NCBI GenBank assembly: GCA_900541915.1
Contig: UQLS01000022.1
Location: forward strand, 1 to 21,959
Length of the DNA: 21,959 bases
Origin: an uncultured Phascolarctobacterium sp.
GTDB lineage: Bacteria; Bacillota; Negativicutes; Acidaminococcales; Acidaminococcaceae
Reading direction: 5' to 3'
The stretch's first letter is position 1. Each line of letters starts with the position of its first letter. Below are positions 1 to 5,802 of the stretch, piece after piece. The position numbers and the translations under genes are program-made. The notes under the pieces were generated by a model. It had not been told where the DNA came from and did no database searches. It worked only from the letters and a program-made list of their open reading frames with translations.

Positions 1-45
1 TAGCGGGCGGTTGTTAAATAAGCGTTTTACGCTTATTTCTCGCTA
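1..45. repeat. Inverted repeat at the left edge
   Basis: A perfect 10-bp inverted repeat (arms 16-25 and 29-38, 3-base loop) is enclosed by a 5-bp outer pair (1-5 with 41-45). No T-run follows on plus, so it is not a standard terminator. It could be the tail of a gene or leader lying left of the window; its role is unknown. Confidence 0.4.
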
Positions 46-57
46 AAGCAATAATGT

Positions 58-94
58 AAAAAGACGTCAAAGCTAAAAGCTTTGACGTCTTTTT
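58..94 (-). terminator. Bidirectional intrinsic terminator after pgi
   Basis: A perfect 17-bp stem (58-74 with 78-94) encloses a 3-base loop. The A-run at 58-62 gives the U-tract for minus-strand transcripts and the T-run from 90 gives one for plus-strand transcripts. The right arm touches the pgi stop codon, so the terminator begins directly at the end of the gene. Confidence 0.8.
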
Positions 95-1560
95 TATTTT
101 GCCAATTCACGTTTCATAATTTTCTTATATGCTTCTACACCTGGCTGATCAAAAGCATCTACATTCGCCAGTTCCCCTTCATAAGCAATACTGAGCATAA
201 GAAAATATAGTATCTGTCCAATATAAAATTCATTTAGCGCAGGCAGCGAGTATAAAGCGCTGAAACGTCTGTCATCATTTAATGCTTCTCTATTAGCATT
301 TAAAGCAATATCAAGGGCATGTTTAAGTGAAAGATCGCTGTATTTAGCCAGTGCTTCCATTTTAGGAAAAGGATTGCCAAGATGTACATCGTACATAAAG
401 TTACCTACATGCAAAAACTGAATAACTTTATCTCTCTTTCCGTCCTGATGCTGCTGCGTCTGCGCATGCATATCCGTACTGCCTACAGCAGCAATAGGAG
501 TGCGCCCGTAAAACACCGTATTTCCTTCCCTGTCCTTACGTTTACCGAGCGATTCAGCCAATAGCTGTACATACCATTCACCTAAAGATTTCAGACACAT
601 GCCATAACCCATAAAAACTTCTATATCGCATTGATATTTTTCCGCTGCAATATATTTCAGACAGGCATTAAGCAGAGCCGGATTTTTATGCCAGTCAGAA
701 CTCTGACATGCTCTGTCCATTTCTCTGGCACCACGCAAAAGTTCTTCCATATCTAAACCAATAACAGCTGCAGTAACAAGCCCCGGATTATGCAGGACGG
801 AAAATCTGCCGCCAATACCCTCTTTAATATCAAAAGATAACCAGCCGTTTTCTTTAGCCAATAGATATAAAGGAGAAGCAACACTTTCCTGCAAATCTGT
901 TACAACTGCTACTTCGGTATTTATCAATACATTTCTGCTGCAGGCTTCATAAAAATAACTGAAAGCAGTCAATGTTTCCAGAGTAGTACCTGACTTGGAA
1001 ATAGGTACGAGCAGAACAGTGAATTTATCACTTTTAGCTTCAACATTCTTAGCAATATTACTGATTTGCTTCATAAACTGCATACATTGCCTGGGATCCA
1101 TGTTGTTTCCCGCAAAGAAAACATACGGGCAATCGCGACGTTCCTCACGACTAAGATTATTCCATCCTTCTCCGCAGAAAATATCGAATAATACCTTATT
1201 GCCCAGATAAGAACCGCCAACACCTAAAAAAACTACTACATCAACTTTTTCTCTGGCATAAACAGTAAGCTGCTGAAGTGCTGCCAGCGAAGCACGATCA
1301 TTAGGATTTCCCTCTTCAAGATACGGCAGACGTGTAAAATATACTGGTTCCGGTGCTCCATCCTTAGATAAATGACCTCGCACATAACCAGTAGCACGCA
1401 TCGTTGCAACACCCTGTACAGCAGCTGCAATTCTGTCGTTTATTGCAGCAAAATCATTCTCCTGAATTCTGCCTTCTCCCAACATCGTAACATAATCAAA
1501 AATAAAATTATCTTCCAATACAATTTGTTCGTTAAGCATTTCTTCACCATAAAGATTCAT
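94..1560 (-). CDS. pgi: Glucose-6-phosphate isomerase
   Basis: This cytoplasmic enzyme interconverts glucose 6-phosphate and fructose 6-phosphate in glycolysis and gluconeogenesis. The family is recognised from the first sugar-phosphate-binding motif GVGGSYLGNK (near residue 113), the second phosphate-binding loop PISKSGTTLET (near 190), the signature GGRFSVLHNPGL (near 250), and the C-terminal FDQPGVEAYKK motif with its conserved lysine. The length of about 488 residues is in the usual range for the compact bacterial form. The start is uncertain: ATG at 1560 has no clear ribosome binding site and lies only about 10 bases from the predicted transcript start. An in-frame ATG at 1539 is preceded by GGTGAAG and would shorten the protein by 7 residues. 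It appears monocistronic, with an extended -10 promoter upstream and a strong terminator downstream. Confidence 0.95.
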   Translation of the reverse strand: MNLYGEEMLNEQIVLEDNFIFDYVTMLGEGRIQENDFAAINDRIAAAVQGVATMRATGYVRGHLSKDGAPEPVYFTRLPYLEEGNPNDRASLAALQQLTVYAREKVDVVVFLGVGGSYLGNKVLFDIFCGEGWNNLSREERRDCPYVFFAGNNMDPRQCMQFMKQISNIAKNVEAKSDKFTVLLVPISKSGTTLETLTAFSYFYEACSRNVLINTEVAVVTDLQESVASPLYLLAKENGWLSFDIKEGIGGRFSVLHNPGLVTAAVIGLDMEELLRGAREMDRACQSSDWHKNPALLNACLKYIAAEKYQCDIEVFMGYGMCLKSLGEWYVQLLAESLGKRKDREGNTVFYGRTPIAAVGSTDMHAQTQQHQDGKRDKVIQFLHVGNFMYDVHLGNPFPKMEALAKYSDLSLKHALDIALNANREALNDDRRFSALYSLPALNEFYIGQILYFLMLSIAYEGELANVDAFDQPGVEAYKKIMKRELAK

Positions 1561-1576
1561 CAAAATTATTATTTTT

Positions 1577-1585
1577 ATTATACCA
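1577..1585 (-). promoter_or_regulatory. Extended -10 promoter of pgi
   Basis: On the minus strand the sequence reads TGGTATAAT, a perfect -10 hexamer with the TGn extension. No good -35 box is visible at 16-18 bases upstream. The predicted transcript start is near 1570. Confidence 0.5.
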
Positions 1586-1718
1586 TATATTACTGAATAT
1601 TTCTGAAAATATTAATACTAAAATATAAAAAAGCAAATCATCTTAAATTCAATCAAAATAAAAACTGACCAAGATATTCTTAGTCATTTTTTTCAACTTT
1701 GTAAATTTTCTGCAGTTG

Positions 1719-1754
1719 ATAAAATAAAAACACCCCATACCAAAGTATGGGGTG
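1719..1754 (-). terminator. Intrinsic terminator of the tRNA-Gln/tRNA-Glu transcript
   Basis: A perfect 10-bp GC-containing stem (1731-1740 with 1745-1754, 4-base loop) is followed on the minus strand by TTTTTATTTTATC. It lies 8 bases after the CCA end of tRNA-Glu. Confidence 0.85.
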
Positions 1755-1762
1755 AAACAATC

Positions 1763-1837
1763 TGGTAGCGCTAACGGGAATCGAACCCGTGATTTCGCCT
1801 TGAGAGGGCGACGTCTTAGCCGCTTGACCATAGCGCC
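1763..1837 (-). tRNA. tRNA-Glu (anticodon CTC)
   Basis: The 75-base minus-strand cloverleaf has acceptor GGCGCTA paired with TAGCGCT (one G-T pair) and a CCA end encoded in the genome. The anticodon stem is TCGCC/GGCGA with loop CTCTCAA, giving anticodon CTC, which reads GAG. The T-arm is ACGGG-TTCGATT-CCCGT. It is the second gene of a two-tRNA transcript, 13 bases after tRNA-Gln. Confidence 0.95.
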
Positions 1838-1850
1838 AGAAAAACAAAAA

Positions 1851-1924
1851 TGGCTCCGGGACTAGGACTCGAACCCAGACTAAATGATCCAGAGTCACTT
1901 GTGCTACCATTACACCATCCCGGA
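1851..1924 (-). tRNA. tRNA-Gln (anticodon CTG)
   Basis: The 74-base minus-strand cloverleaf has a perfect acceptor TCCGGGA/TCCCGGA, discriminator G and an encoded CCA. The anticodon stem AGTGA/TCATT (one G-T pair) carries loop CTCTGGA, giving anticodon CTG, which reads CAG. The T-loop is TTCGAGT. It is the first gene of the tRNA-Gln/tRNA-Glu unit. Both are C34 anticodons, so a separate TTG and TTC set must exist elsewhere to read CAA and GAA. Confidence 0.95.
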
Positions 1925-1949
1925 GTATATGTTCCGTAGAACGTATGTA

Positions 1950-1978
1950 ATTATAACTCAAGCAATATAAATTTGCAA
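1950..1978 (-). promoter_or_regulatory. Promoter of the tRNA-Gln/tRNA-Glu unit
   Basis: On the minus strand a -35 box TTGCAA (1973-1978) is separated by 17 bases from a perfect -10 TATAAT (1950-1955). The tRNA-Gln 5' end is 25 bases downstream of the -10 box. Confidence 0.75.
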
Positions 1979-2001
1979 GTACTTTTTTATATTTTTCTTA
2001 T

Positions 2002-2565
2002 TTACTCAACTAAAAGCAAGCCATATACTTTCAGTTCCGTAATCGGACCTTTAATAACCTGCATATTAAAACCATTGTCGTTAGCCAGTGCAAAAACATC
2101 TATGCCGCAGGCTTCCAAAGATGGTCGTGCTTTAATAGGATTTACACATTTTTTAAGATTACATTGCTCACATAAACGGCAGCGCCCTGCCTTCAAAGCA
2201 AAGGCTCTGTAATGATTCTGCAAAAAAGCTTCTTTTTCCAAAGTCAGCAAAATATCCAGCAAACCATTACTCATACTAAGGTCCGCTGCTGCAAAGTCAA
2301 CACAATCTTCCTCCTCAAGAGGAAAAGTATATTCTACTAATATTGCCTTAGCATACTCAGCTAAAAAGACATGCATCTGTTCATAACTGGGAGTATACGG
2401 CGGACAGCATAAATTTAACCCGTAATTAGGACAACTATATTGGCACTTCATTCGCGTCCATGCTCCTGTCCTGATCTCGGCAACTTCTACTATTTTCGCC
2501 GCACTTGCACCCAGTTCACAGGCTCTATTTCTTAGCTCTTCCAAATCAGCAGACAGATTCTGCAT
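2002..2565 (-). CDS. DUF2284-type cysteine-rich metal-binding protein
   Basis: This 187-residue protein matches the DUF2284 pattern of predicted metal-binding proteins; its biochemical role is not established. Two cysteine groups are visible. One is C41-x3-C45-x7-C53-C54-P-P, in the motif CPNYGLNLCCPPYTP. The other is C129-x2-C132-x2-C135-x4-C140, followed two residues later by proline, the spacing of a ferredoxin-like [4Fe-4S] site. No signal peptide or membrane segment is seen, so it is probably cytosolic. It is the last gene of the sufC-sufB operon. Its ATG follows the upstream TAA with a 2-base gap, and its ribosome binding site AAGGGG lies inside the last codons of that gene, so translation is probably coupled. 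Co-transcription with Fe-S assembly genes suggests a link to Fe-S chemistry, which is inference. Confidence 0.85.
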   Translation of the reverse strand: MQNLSADLEELRNRACELGASAAKIVEVAEIRTGAWTRMKCQYSCPNYGLNLCCPPYTPSYEQMHVFLAEYAKAILVEYTFPLEEEDCVDFAAADLSMSNGLLDILLTLEKEAFLQNHYRAFALKAGRCRLCEQCNLKKCVNPIKARPSLEACGIDVFALANDNGFNMQVIKGPITELKVYGLLLVE

Positions 2566-2567
2566 AT

Positions 2568-3782
2568 TTACATCCCCTTATTAAGGCTGAAAGTATCTAA
2601 TGTATCAGAAATCTTCTTCGCCAGACTCTCCGGCAAACCTTCGATATTTACGTTTAAGAAGCCTCTTACAATAGTCGCTGTTGCCTCATCCTCATCAAGG
2701 CCACGTGCCATGAGATACTCTATTTCTTCCGGAGCAATCCTACCTACAGCGGCCTCATGGCTCATCTCAGCATTCCCAGTAAACGCATCCAGCTGAGGAA
2801 TAGCAGAAATATACCCTTCATTAGAAAGCATTAAACCATGGCACTCTAAATGTGCCCTTACACCTTCGGCATTGCCGCTTAAAGTACCGCGGTTAATAAC
2901 TTCGCCGCCTGTAGAAATAGTTCTGGTAACTATTTCTGCACGTGTACCAGGTACCTCCAGTATTGCTTTGCCGCCAATATCAAGATGAGAGCCTTTAGGA
3001 GCTACAAGAATGGAATTAAGACGTGCCACTGCACCTTCACCTACTAAACGTGTTACAGGATTCATCTGCACATCTTTTACTCTGTCCATGCAGACATAGT
3101 TAGAAATAAACTGTCCGCCTTCTTCAATGACGGTAACACTGCGAGGACGTACTGCAATATTTTCACCCCAGCTGTGAATCATAGTAAAGGTAAGTTTAGC
3201 ATTTTTGCCAACATAAAATTCACTGATGCCAAGGTGTACCGCATTATCTACTTCCGGATCGCTGGCGCAGCCGGAAATAATATTCAGTTCTGCTCCTTCT
3301 TCCACAATAACAATATTGTGTACACGCTGCAGCTGCTGTTCATGGCTTAAGAATACACAAGCCTGCAGAGGATATTTAATTTTTTCACCTGCTTTGACGC
3401 GGATAAAATAACCATTTTCTTCTTCCAGTGCAGTAATAGCCGTATATTTATCCATATCGGGAGCAACAGCTTTCCACCAGTATTTTTCTACCAGCTCAGG
3501 ATATTTTTTAGCCGCAATACCGGTATTCATCAGCTCCAAGGGCGTCTGCTCATTTACCTTAGCCTGCAGCGGAGCATTGTCTACCTGAATAAAGCTTGCA
3601 CTGCGATTCTTGCCATCCAGTTCTATGCCAACGCGCTCCATACGTTCTTTTCCGCCTTCGGAAAGATCTTCTTCCGTACGGATATGTACATCTGTATTAT
3701 CGCTGTATTGTTGTAAGTCTATATCATTGCCGAAAGCACCTTTCTTTTGCAGTGCTTCCTGTAAAACCTTAGTATCTTTCAT
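2568..3782 (-). CDS. SufB/SufD-family Fe-S cluster assembly scaffold (minimal SUF type)
   Basis: The protein is a scaffold for building iron-sulfur clusters with the SufC ATPase in the cytosol. The C-terminal half has the SufBD beta-helix core and the closing motif around SHEAAVGRI (His342), EEIEYLMARGL and IVRGF, which binds SufC. A cysteine in HLECHGLML (Cys314) sits where SufB carries its cluster-assembly cysteine, and His342 sits where SufD carries its conserved histidine. One polypeptide therefore has both interface residues, as expected if it works as a homodimer. The start at 3782 is chosen because ATG overlaps the sufC stop (TAATG) and AGGAGG lies 8 bases upstream, inside the last sufC codons. 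An earlier ATG at 3815 would overlap sufC without a ribosome binding site. The mature length of 404 residues is close to SufD and shorter than E. coli SufB. No sufS, sufU or sufE is adjacent. Confidence 0.9.
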   Translation of the reverse strand: MKDTKVLQEALQKKGAFGNDIDLQQYSDNTDVHIRTEEDLSEGGKERMERVGIELDGKNRSASFIQVDNAPLQAKVNEQTPLELMNTGIAAKKYPELVEKYWWKAVAPDMDKYTAITALEEENGYFIRVKAGEKIKYPLQACVFLSHEQQLQRVHNIVIVEEGAELNIISGCASDPEVDNAVHLGISEFYVGKNAKLTFTMIHSWGENIAVRPRSVTVIEEGGQFISNYVCMDRVKDVQMNPVTRLVGEGAVARLNSILVAPKGSHLDIGGKAILEVPGTRAEIVTRTISTGGEVINRGTLSGNAEGVRAHLECHGLMLSNEGYISAIPQLDAFTGNAEMSHEAAVGRIAPEEIEYLMARGLDEDEATATIVRGFLNVNIEGLPESLAKKISDTLDTFSLNKGM

Positions 3783-4579
3783 TATTTCATCCTCCTGCAG
3801 CCGCTGTTGGCACAAGTTTCATATCCGGACTGACTGATGCAGCTTAATACATCTAACGGGTCACCGCCAGGACAGGTCAGTGAGCCCTGATACAGGATAT
3901 GAGCATGAGAAGCAGGTACATATTTTAAAATATGGCCTACGTGAGTAATAATTAATCCACTGCGTTTAGTTCCGGCAAGCGGATTACTGCTGCAGGCATT
4001 CTGTACGCAGCAGGGTTTGTCACAACCGCTTCCGCCGCAGGGCTCATTATTTAAAATATAGTTGGCAGCACGCCCTACCAAAGCAATATTCTCCACATCG
4101 ACACCGGACTCAGGCTCATCCAAAAGCAGCAGATCAGGTTTTTGTGCCATCAGCTGCAGCAGCTCGCTGCGTTTTAACTCACCGCCACTGAAGCCTTCGT
4201 TAACACTGCGGTCCAAAAAGTCAGATAAACCCATCCACTCAGCCATTTTTTCGGTTTCTTCCGGTGTTGCACCGCAGATACCAATCATCTGGCGCAGGCT
4301 AAGACCTCTGATAGTAGGCGGGCGCTGAATCATCACACCTACGCCCATCTTAGCACGTTCGTAACAGGGAGCATCAGTTATATCCTGACCTTTAAAATAA
4401 ATTTTACCTTCTAAAACTTCATATCTTTCAAAACCCATAATAGTACCAATCAAGGTAGATTTACCTGTACCATTAGGTCCGAATAATACATGCACCTCAC
4501 CGGGCGCAATATGTAAATTGATATTTTTTAAAATCTGTTTGCCTCTTACAGCCACAGATAAATTTTCTATACGTAACAC
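3782..4579 (-). CDS. sufC: SufC-type Fe-S assembly ATPase with a cysteine-rich insertion
   Basis: This is a soluble ABC ATPase that drives the SufB-type scaffold during Fe-S cluster formation. Walker A GPNGTGKS is at 34-41, the Q-loop at Q85, the signature SGGELKR at 131-137, Walker B LLLLDEPESG at 150-159, and the H-loop ITH at 211-213. SGGELKR followed by DEPESGVD is the SufC pattern rather than that of a transporter ATPase. The unusual part is residues 181-205, between Walker B and the H-loop, where C181, C186, C190, C191 and C196 cluster in CGGSGCDKPCCVQNAC. The C-terminal 30 residues add C236, C247, C256 and C261. Typical SufC proteins lack this insert and are about 250 residues; this one is 265. 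The start is GTG with AGGAG 8 bases upstream. It is the first gene of the operon. Confidence 0.92.
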   Translation of the reverse strand: MLRIENLSVAVRGKQILKNINLHIAPGEVHVLFGPNGTGKSTLIGTIMGFERYEVLEGKIYFKGQDITDAPCYERAKMGVGVMIQRPPTIRGLSLRQMIGICGATPEETEKMAEWMGLSDFLDRSVNEGFSGGELKRSELLQLMAQKPDLLLLDEPESGVDVENIALVGRAANYILNNEPCGGSGCDKPCCVQNACSSNPLAGTKRSGLIITHVGHILKYVPASHAHILYQGSLTCPGGDPLDVLSCISQSGYETCANSGCRRMK

Positions 4580-4616
4580 AGCACTATCTCCTTTGCCAAA
4601 ATTTACTGTTTAACTT

Positions 4617-4625
4617 ATTATAACA
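4617..4625 (-). promoter_or_regulatory. Extended -10 promoter of the sufC operon
   Basis: The minus strand reads TGTTATAAT, a perfect -10 with TGn extension, 37 bases before the sufC GTG start. No convincing -35 box is present. It lies back to back with the lgt promoter; no operator palindrome was recognised between them. Confidence 0.5.
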
Positions 4626-4681
4626 TAAGATATTAATTTAATCCCTACTATTTTACAAGGATTTAAATTTTTTTCACATTC

Positions 4682-4709
4682 TTTACTATCGCCTGAAATG
4701 TGCTAAAAT
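4682..4709 (+). promoter_or_regulatory. Promoter of lgt
   Basis: A -35 TTTACT (4682-4687) is separated by 16 bases from -10 TAAAAT (4704-4709), which carries a TGC extension. AGGAGG (4729-4734) lies 5 bases before the lgt ATG. Confidence 0.65.
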
Positions 4710-4739
4710 AAAATTTAAATTCGAATACAGGAGGCAACA

Positions 4740-5546
4740 ATGCATCAATATTTATTTTATATCGGTGATTTTCCCATCCGCATGTATGGGCTCGTACTTT
4801 GCTCTGCCATATTTCTGGCAACCGGCGTAGCTTATTTTCTTGCCAAGCAGGACGGCCGCTGGCATCAGCATGTACTTGATATTGGCATTTACGGAGGCTT
4901 TGCAGGCCTTATTGGCGCCCGTTTATGGGACGTATTCTTTTTTGACTGGGACTACTACAGCCATCATCTGCTGGAAATTCCCTTTGTCTGGCAGGGTGGC
5001 ATGGCCATCCAAGGTGGCGTTATCTTTGGCGTAATTGCAGGTATTATCTACTGTAAACGCAATGGTATTGACTGGCTTGCTTTTGCTGATATCGTCTGTC
5101 CCTCTATACTTATCGGTCAGGCTATAGGCCGCATGGCAAATTTACTGAACGGTGATGCATTTGGCACCCCTACCGGCGGCAACTTTGGTTTATTATATCC
5201 GGAAGGCACCTTAGCTTATAAAACTTACGGTGCAGTACCTCTGTGGCCGGCAGAAGTGTGGGAAGGTCAGCTGGATGTAGTTATCTTCGCTATCTTACTT
5301 TTATTCCGTACTACTCAGCACGCTAAAGGCCAGGCTTTGTGTGTATACGCTATGCTGTATTCTGTAGTCCGCTTCGGTCTGGAAATGCTGCGCGGTGATT
5401 ATACCGATCCTTTTCTTTTCGGTCTTAAATCTGCTCAAGCTACCAGTCTTGGCTTCTTTCTCATTGCTTTAGCAGCCTTTTTCTACTGCGGCTGGCGAGA
5501 ACATCAAAAAACAAGTACAGTACCTAAACAAAAAAAGAAAAAATAA
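4740..5546 (+). CDS. lgt: Prolipoprotein diacylglyceryl transferase
   Basis: Lgt transfers diacylglycerol from phosphatidylglycerol to the lipobox cysteine of prolipoproteins at the outer face of the inner membrane; MetQ in this window is a likely client. The 268-residue protein is strongly hydrophobic with about seven membrane segments and ends in a basic KQKKKK tail on the cytosolic side. The family signature appears as GRMANLLNGD (near residue 137), corresponding to GRxGNFxNGE of E. coli. The early tyrosine (MYGL, Tyr16) and the late arginine and glutamate (VRFGLEMLRGD) are conserved. Several positions differ from E. coli: the His103 region reads GGMAIQGG (Gln), the HPxQLYE motif reads WPAEVWE, and the signature glutamate is Asp. 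Such drift occurs in Firmicutes, so function is probably retained. AGGAGG 5 bases upstream fixes the start. Confidence 0.9.
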   Translation: MHQYLFYIGDFPIRMYGLVLCSAIFLATGVAYFLAKQDGRWHQHVLDIGIYGGFAGLIGARLWDVFFFDWDYYSHHLLEIPFVWQGGMAIQGGVIFGVIAGIIYCKRNGIDWLAFADIVCPSILIGQAIGRMANLLNGDAFGTPTGGNFGLLYPEGTLAYKTYGAVPLWPAEVWEGQLDVVIFAILLLFRTTQHAKGQALCVYAMLYSVVRFGLEMLRGDYTDPFLFGLKSAQATSLGFFLIALAAFFYCGWREHQKTSTVPKQKKKK

Positions 5547-5559
5547 TTTTTCACTATGC

Positions 5560-5588
5560 TTGACAACTAATGATATATTAGATATAAT
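5560..5588 (+). promoter_or_regulatory. Consensus promoter of tRNA-Arg
   Basis: A perfect -35 TTGACA (5560-5565), a 17-base spacer and a perfect -10 TATAAT (5583-5588) lie between the lgt stop and the tRNA. This is the strongest promoter seen in the window, as expected for a stable RNA gene. Confidence 0.9.
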
Positions 5589-5616
5589 ATCATTGTTGCT
5601 TATGAAAGCAGCCAAT

Positions 5617-5693
5617 GACTCCGTAGCTCAGCTGGATAGAGCGTTTGACTACGAATCAAAAGGTCGCAGGTTCGAATCCTGCCGGGGCCACCA
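5617..5693 (+). tRNA. tRNA-Arg (anticodon ACG)
   Basis: The 77-base cloverleaf includes an encoded CCA. The anticodon stem TTTGA/TCAAA carries loop CTACGAA, giving anticodon ACG, which as inosine reads CGU, CGC and CGA. D-arm GCTC/GAGC and T-arm GCAGG-TTCGAAT-CCTGC are perfect. The acceptor stem is imperfect: GACTCCG faces CGGGGCC, which gives an A2-C71 mismatch and a U4-G69 wobble, while the other five pairs are normal. The mismatch could be a real variant, a sequencing error or mild decay. The perfect promoter upstream and the terminator just downstream argue that the gene is active. Confidence 0.92.
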
Positions 5694-5701
5694 TGATAAT
5701 T

Positions 5702-5729
5702 AACGGATAACTTAGGTTATCCGTTTTTT
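5702..5729 (+). terminator. Intrinsic terminator of tRNA-Arg
   Basis: A perfect 10-bp stem AACGGATAAC (5702-5711) pairs with 5716-5725 over a TTAG loop and is followed by a T-run. It begins 9 bases after the tRNA CCA end. Confidence 0.85.
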
Positions 5730-5759
5730 GTTTTTATTCTAAAATTTTTATTATAAACA

Positions 5760-5794
5760 AAAGCAGCAAAAGTTTAATAAACTTTTGCTGCTTT
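5760..5794 (-). terminator. Intrinsic terminator of the sfsA-rlmI-CoA-transferase operon
   Basis: A perfect 16-bp stem (5760-5775 with 5779-5794) encloses a 3-base loop, with A/T runs on both sides, so it can act in both directions. It lies 8 bases beyond the stop of the CoA-transferase gene. Confidence 0.8.
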
Positions 5795-5802
5795 TTAATT
5801 TG

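Noticed and set aside
1662..1690. Second terminator downstream of the tRNA pair
   Set aside because: The stem (TGAC...GTCA with an inner AAGA/TCTT and a mismatch) is short and AT-rich, and a much better terminator already lies at 1719-1754.
1763..1924. tRNA genes as integration sites of a mobile element
   Set aside because: No integrase, no duplicated tRNA 3' end and no phage or conjugation genes were found on either side; the same holds for tRNA-Arg at 5617-5693.
1680..1961. Minus-strand open frames across the tRNA-Gln/tRNA-Glu region
   Set aside because: They run through two well-formed tRNA genes and a terminator, so they are not protein genes.
3783..3815. Upstream ATG at 3815 as the start of the SufB/SufD-type scaffold
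   Set aside because: It would add 11 residues encoded inside sufC without a ribosome binding site, while the ATG at 3782 has AGGAGG and a TAATG overlap.
5530..5556. Terminator directly after lgt
   Set aside because: The only hairpin is a 6-bp A/T stem, GAAAAA with TTTTTC; read-through into the tRNA-Arg terminator is more likely.
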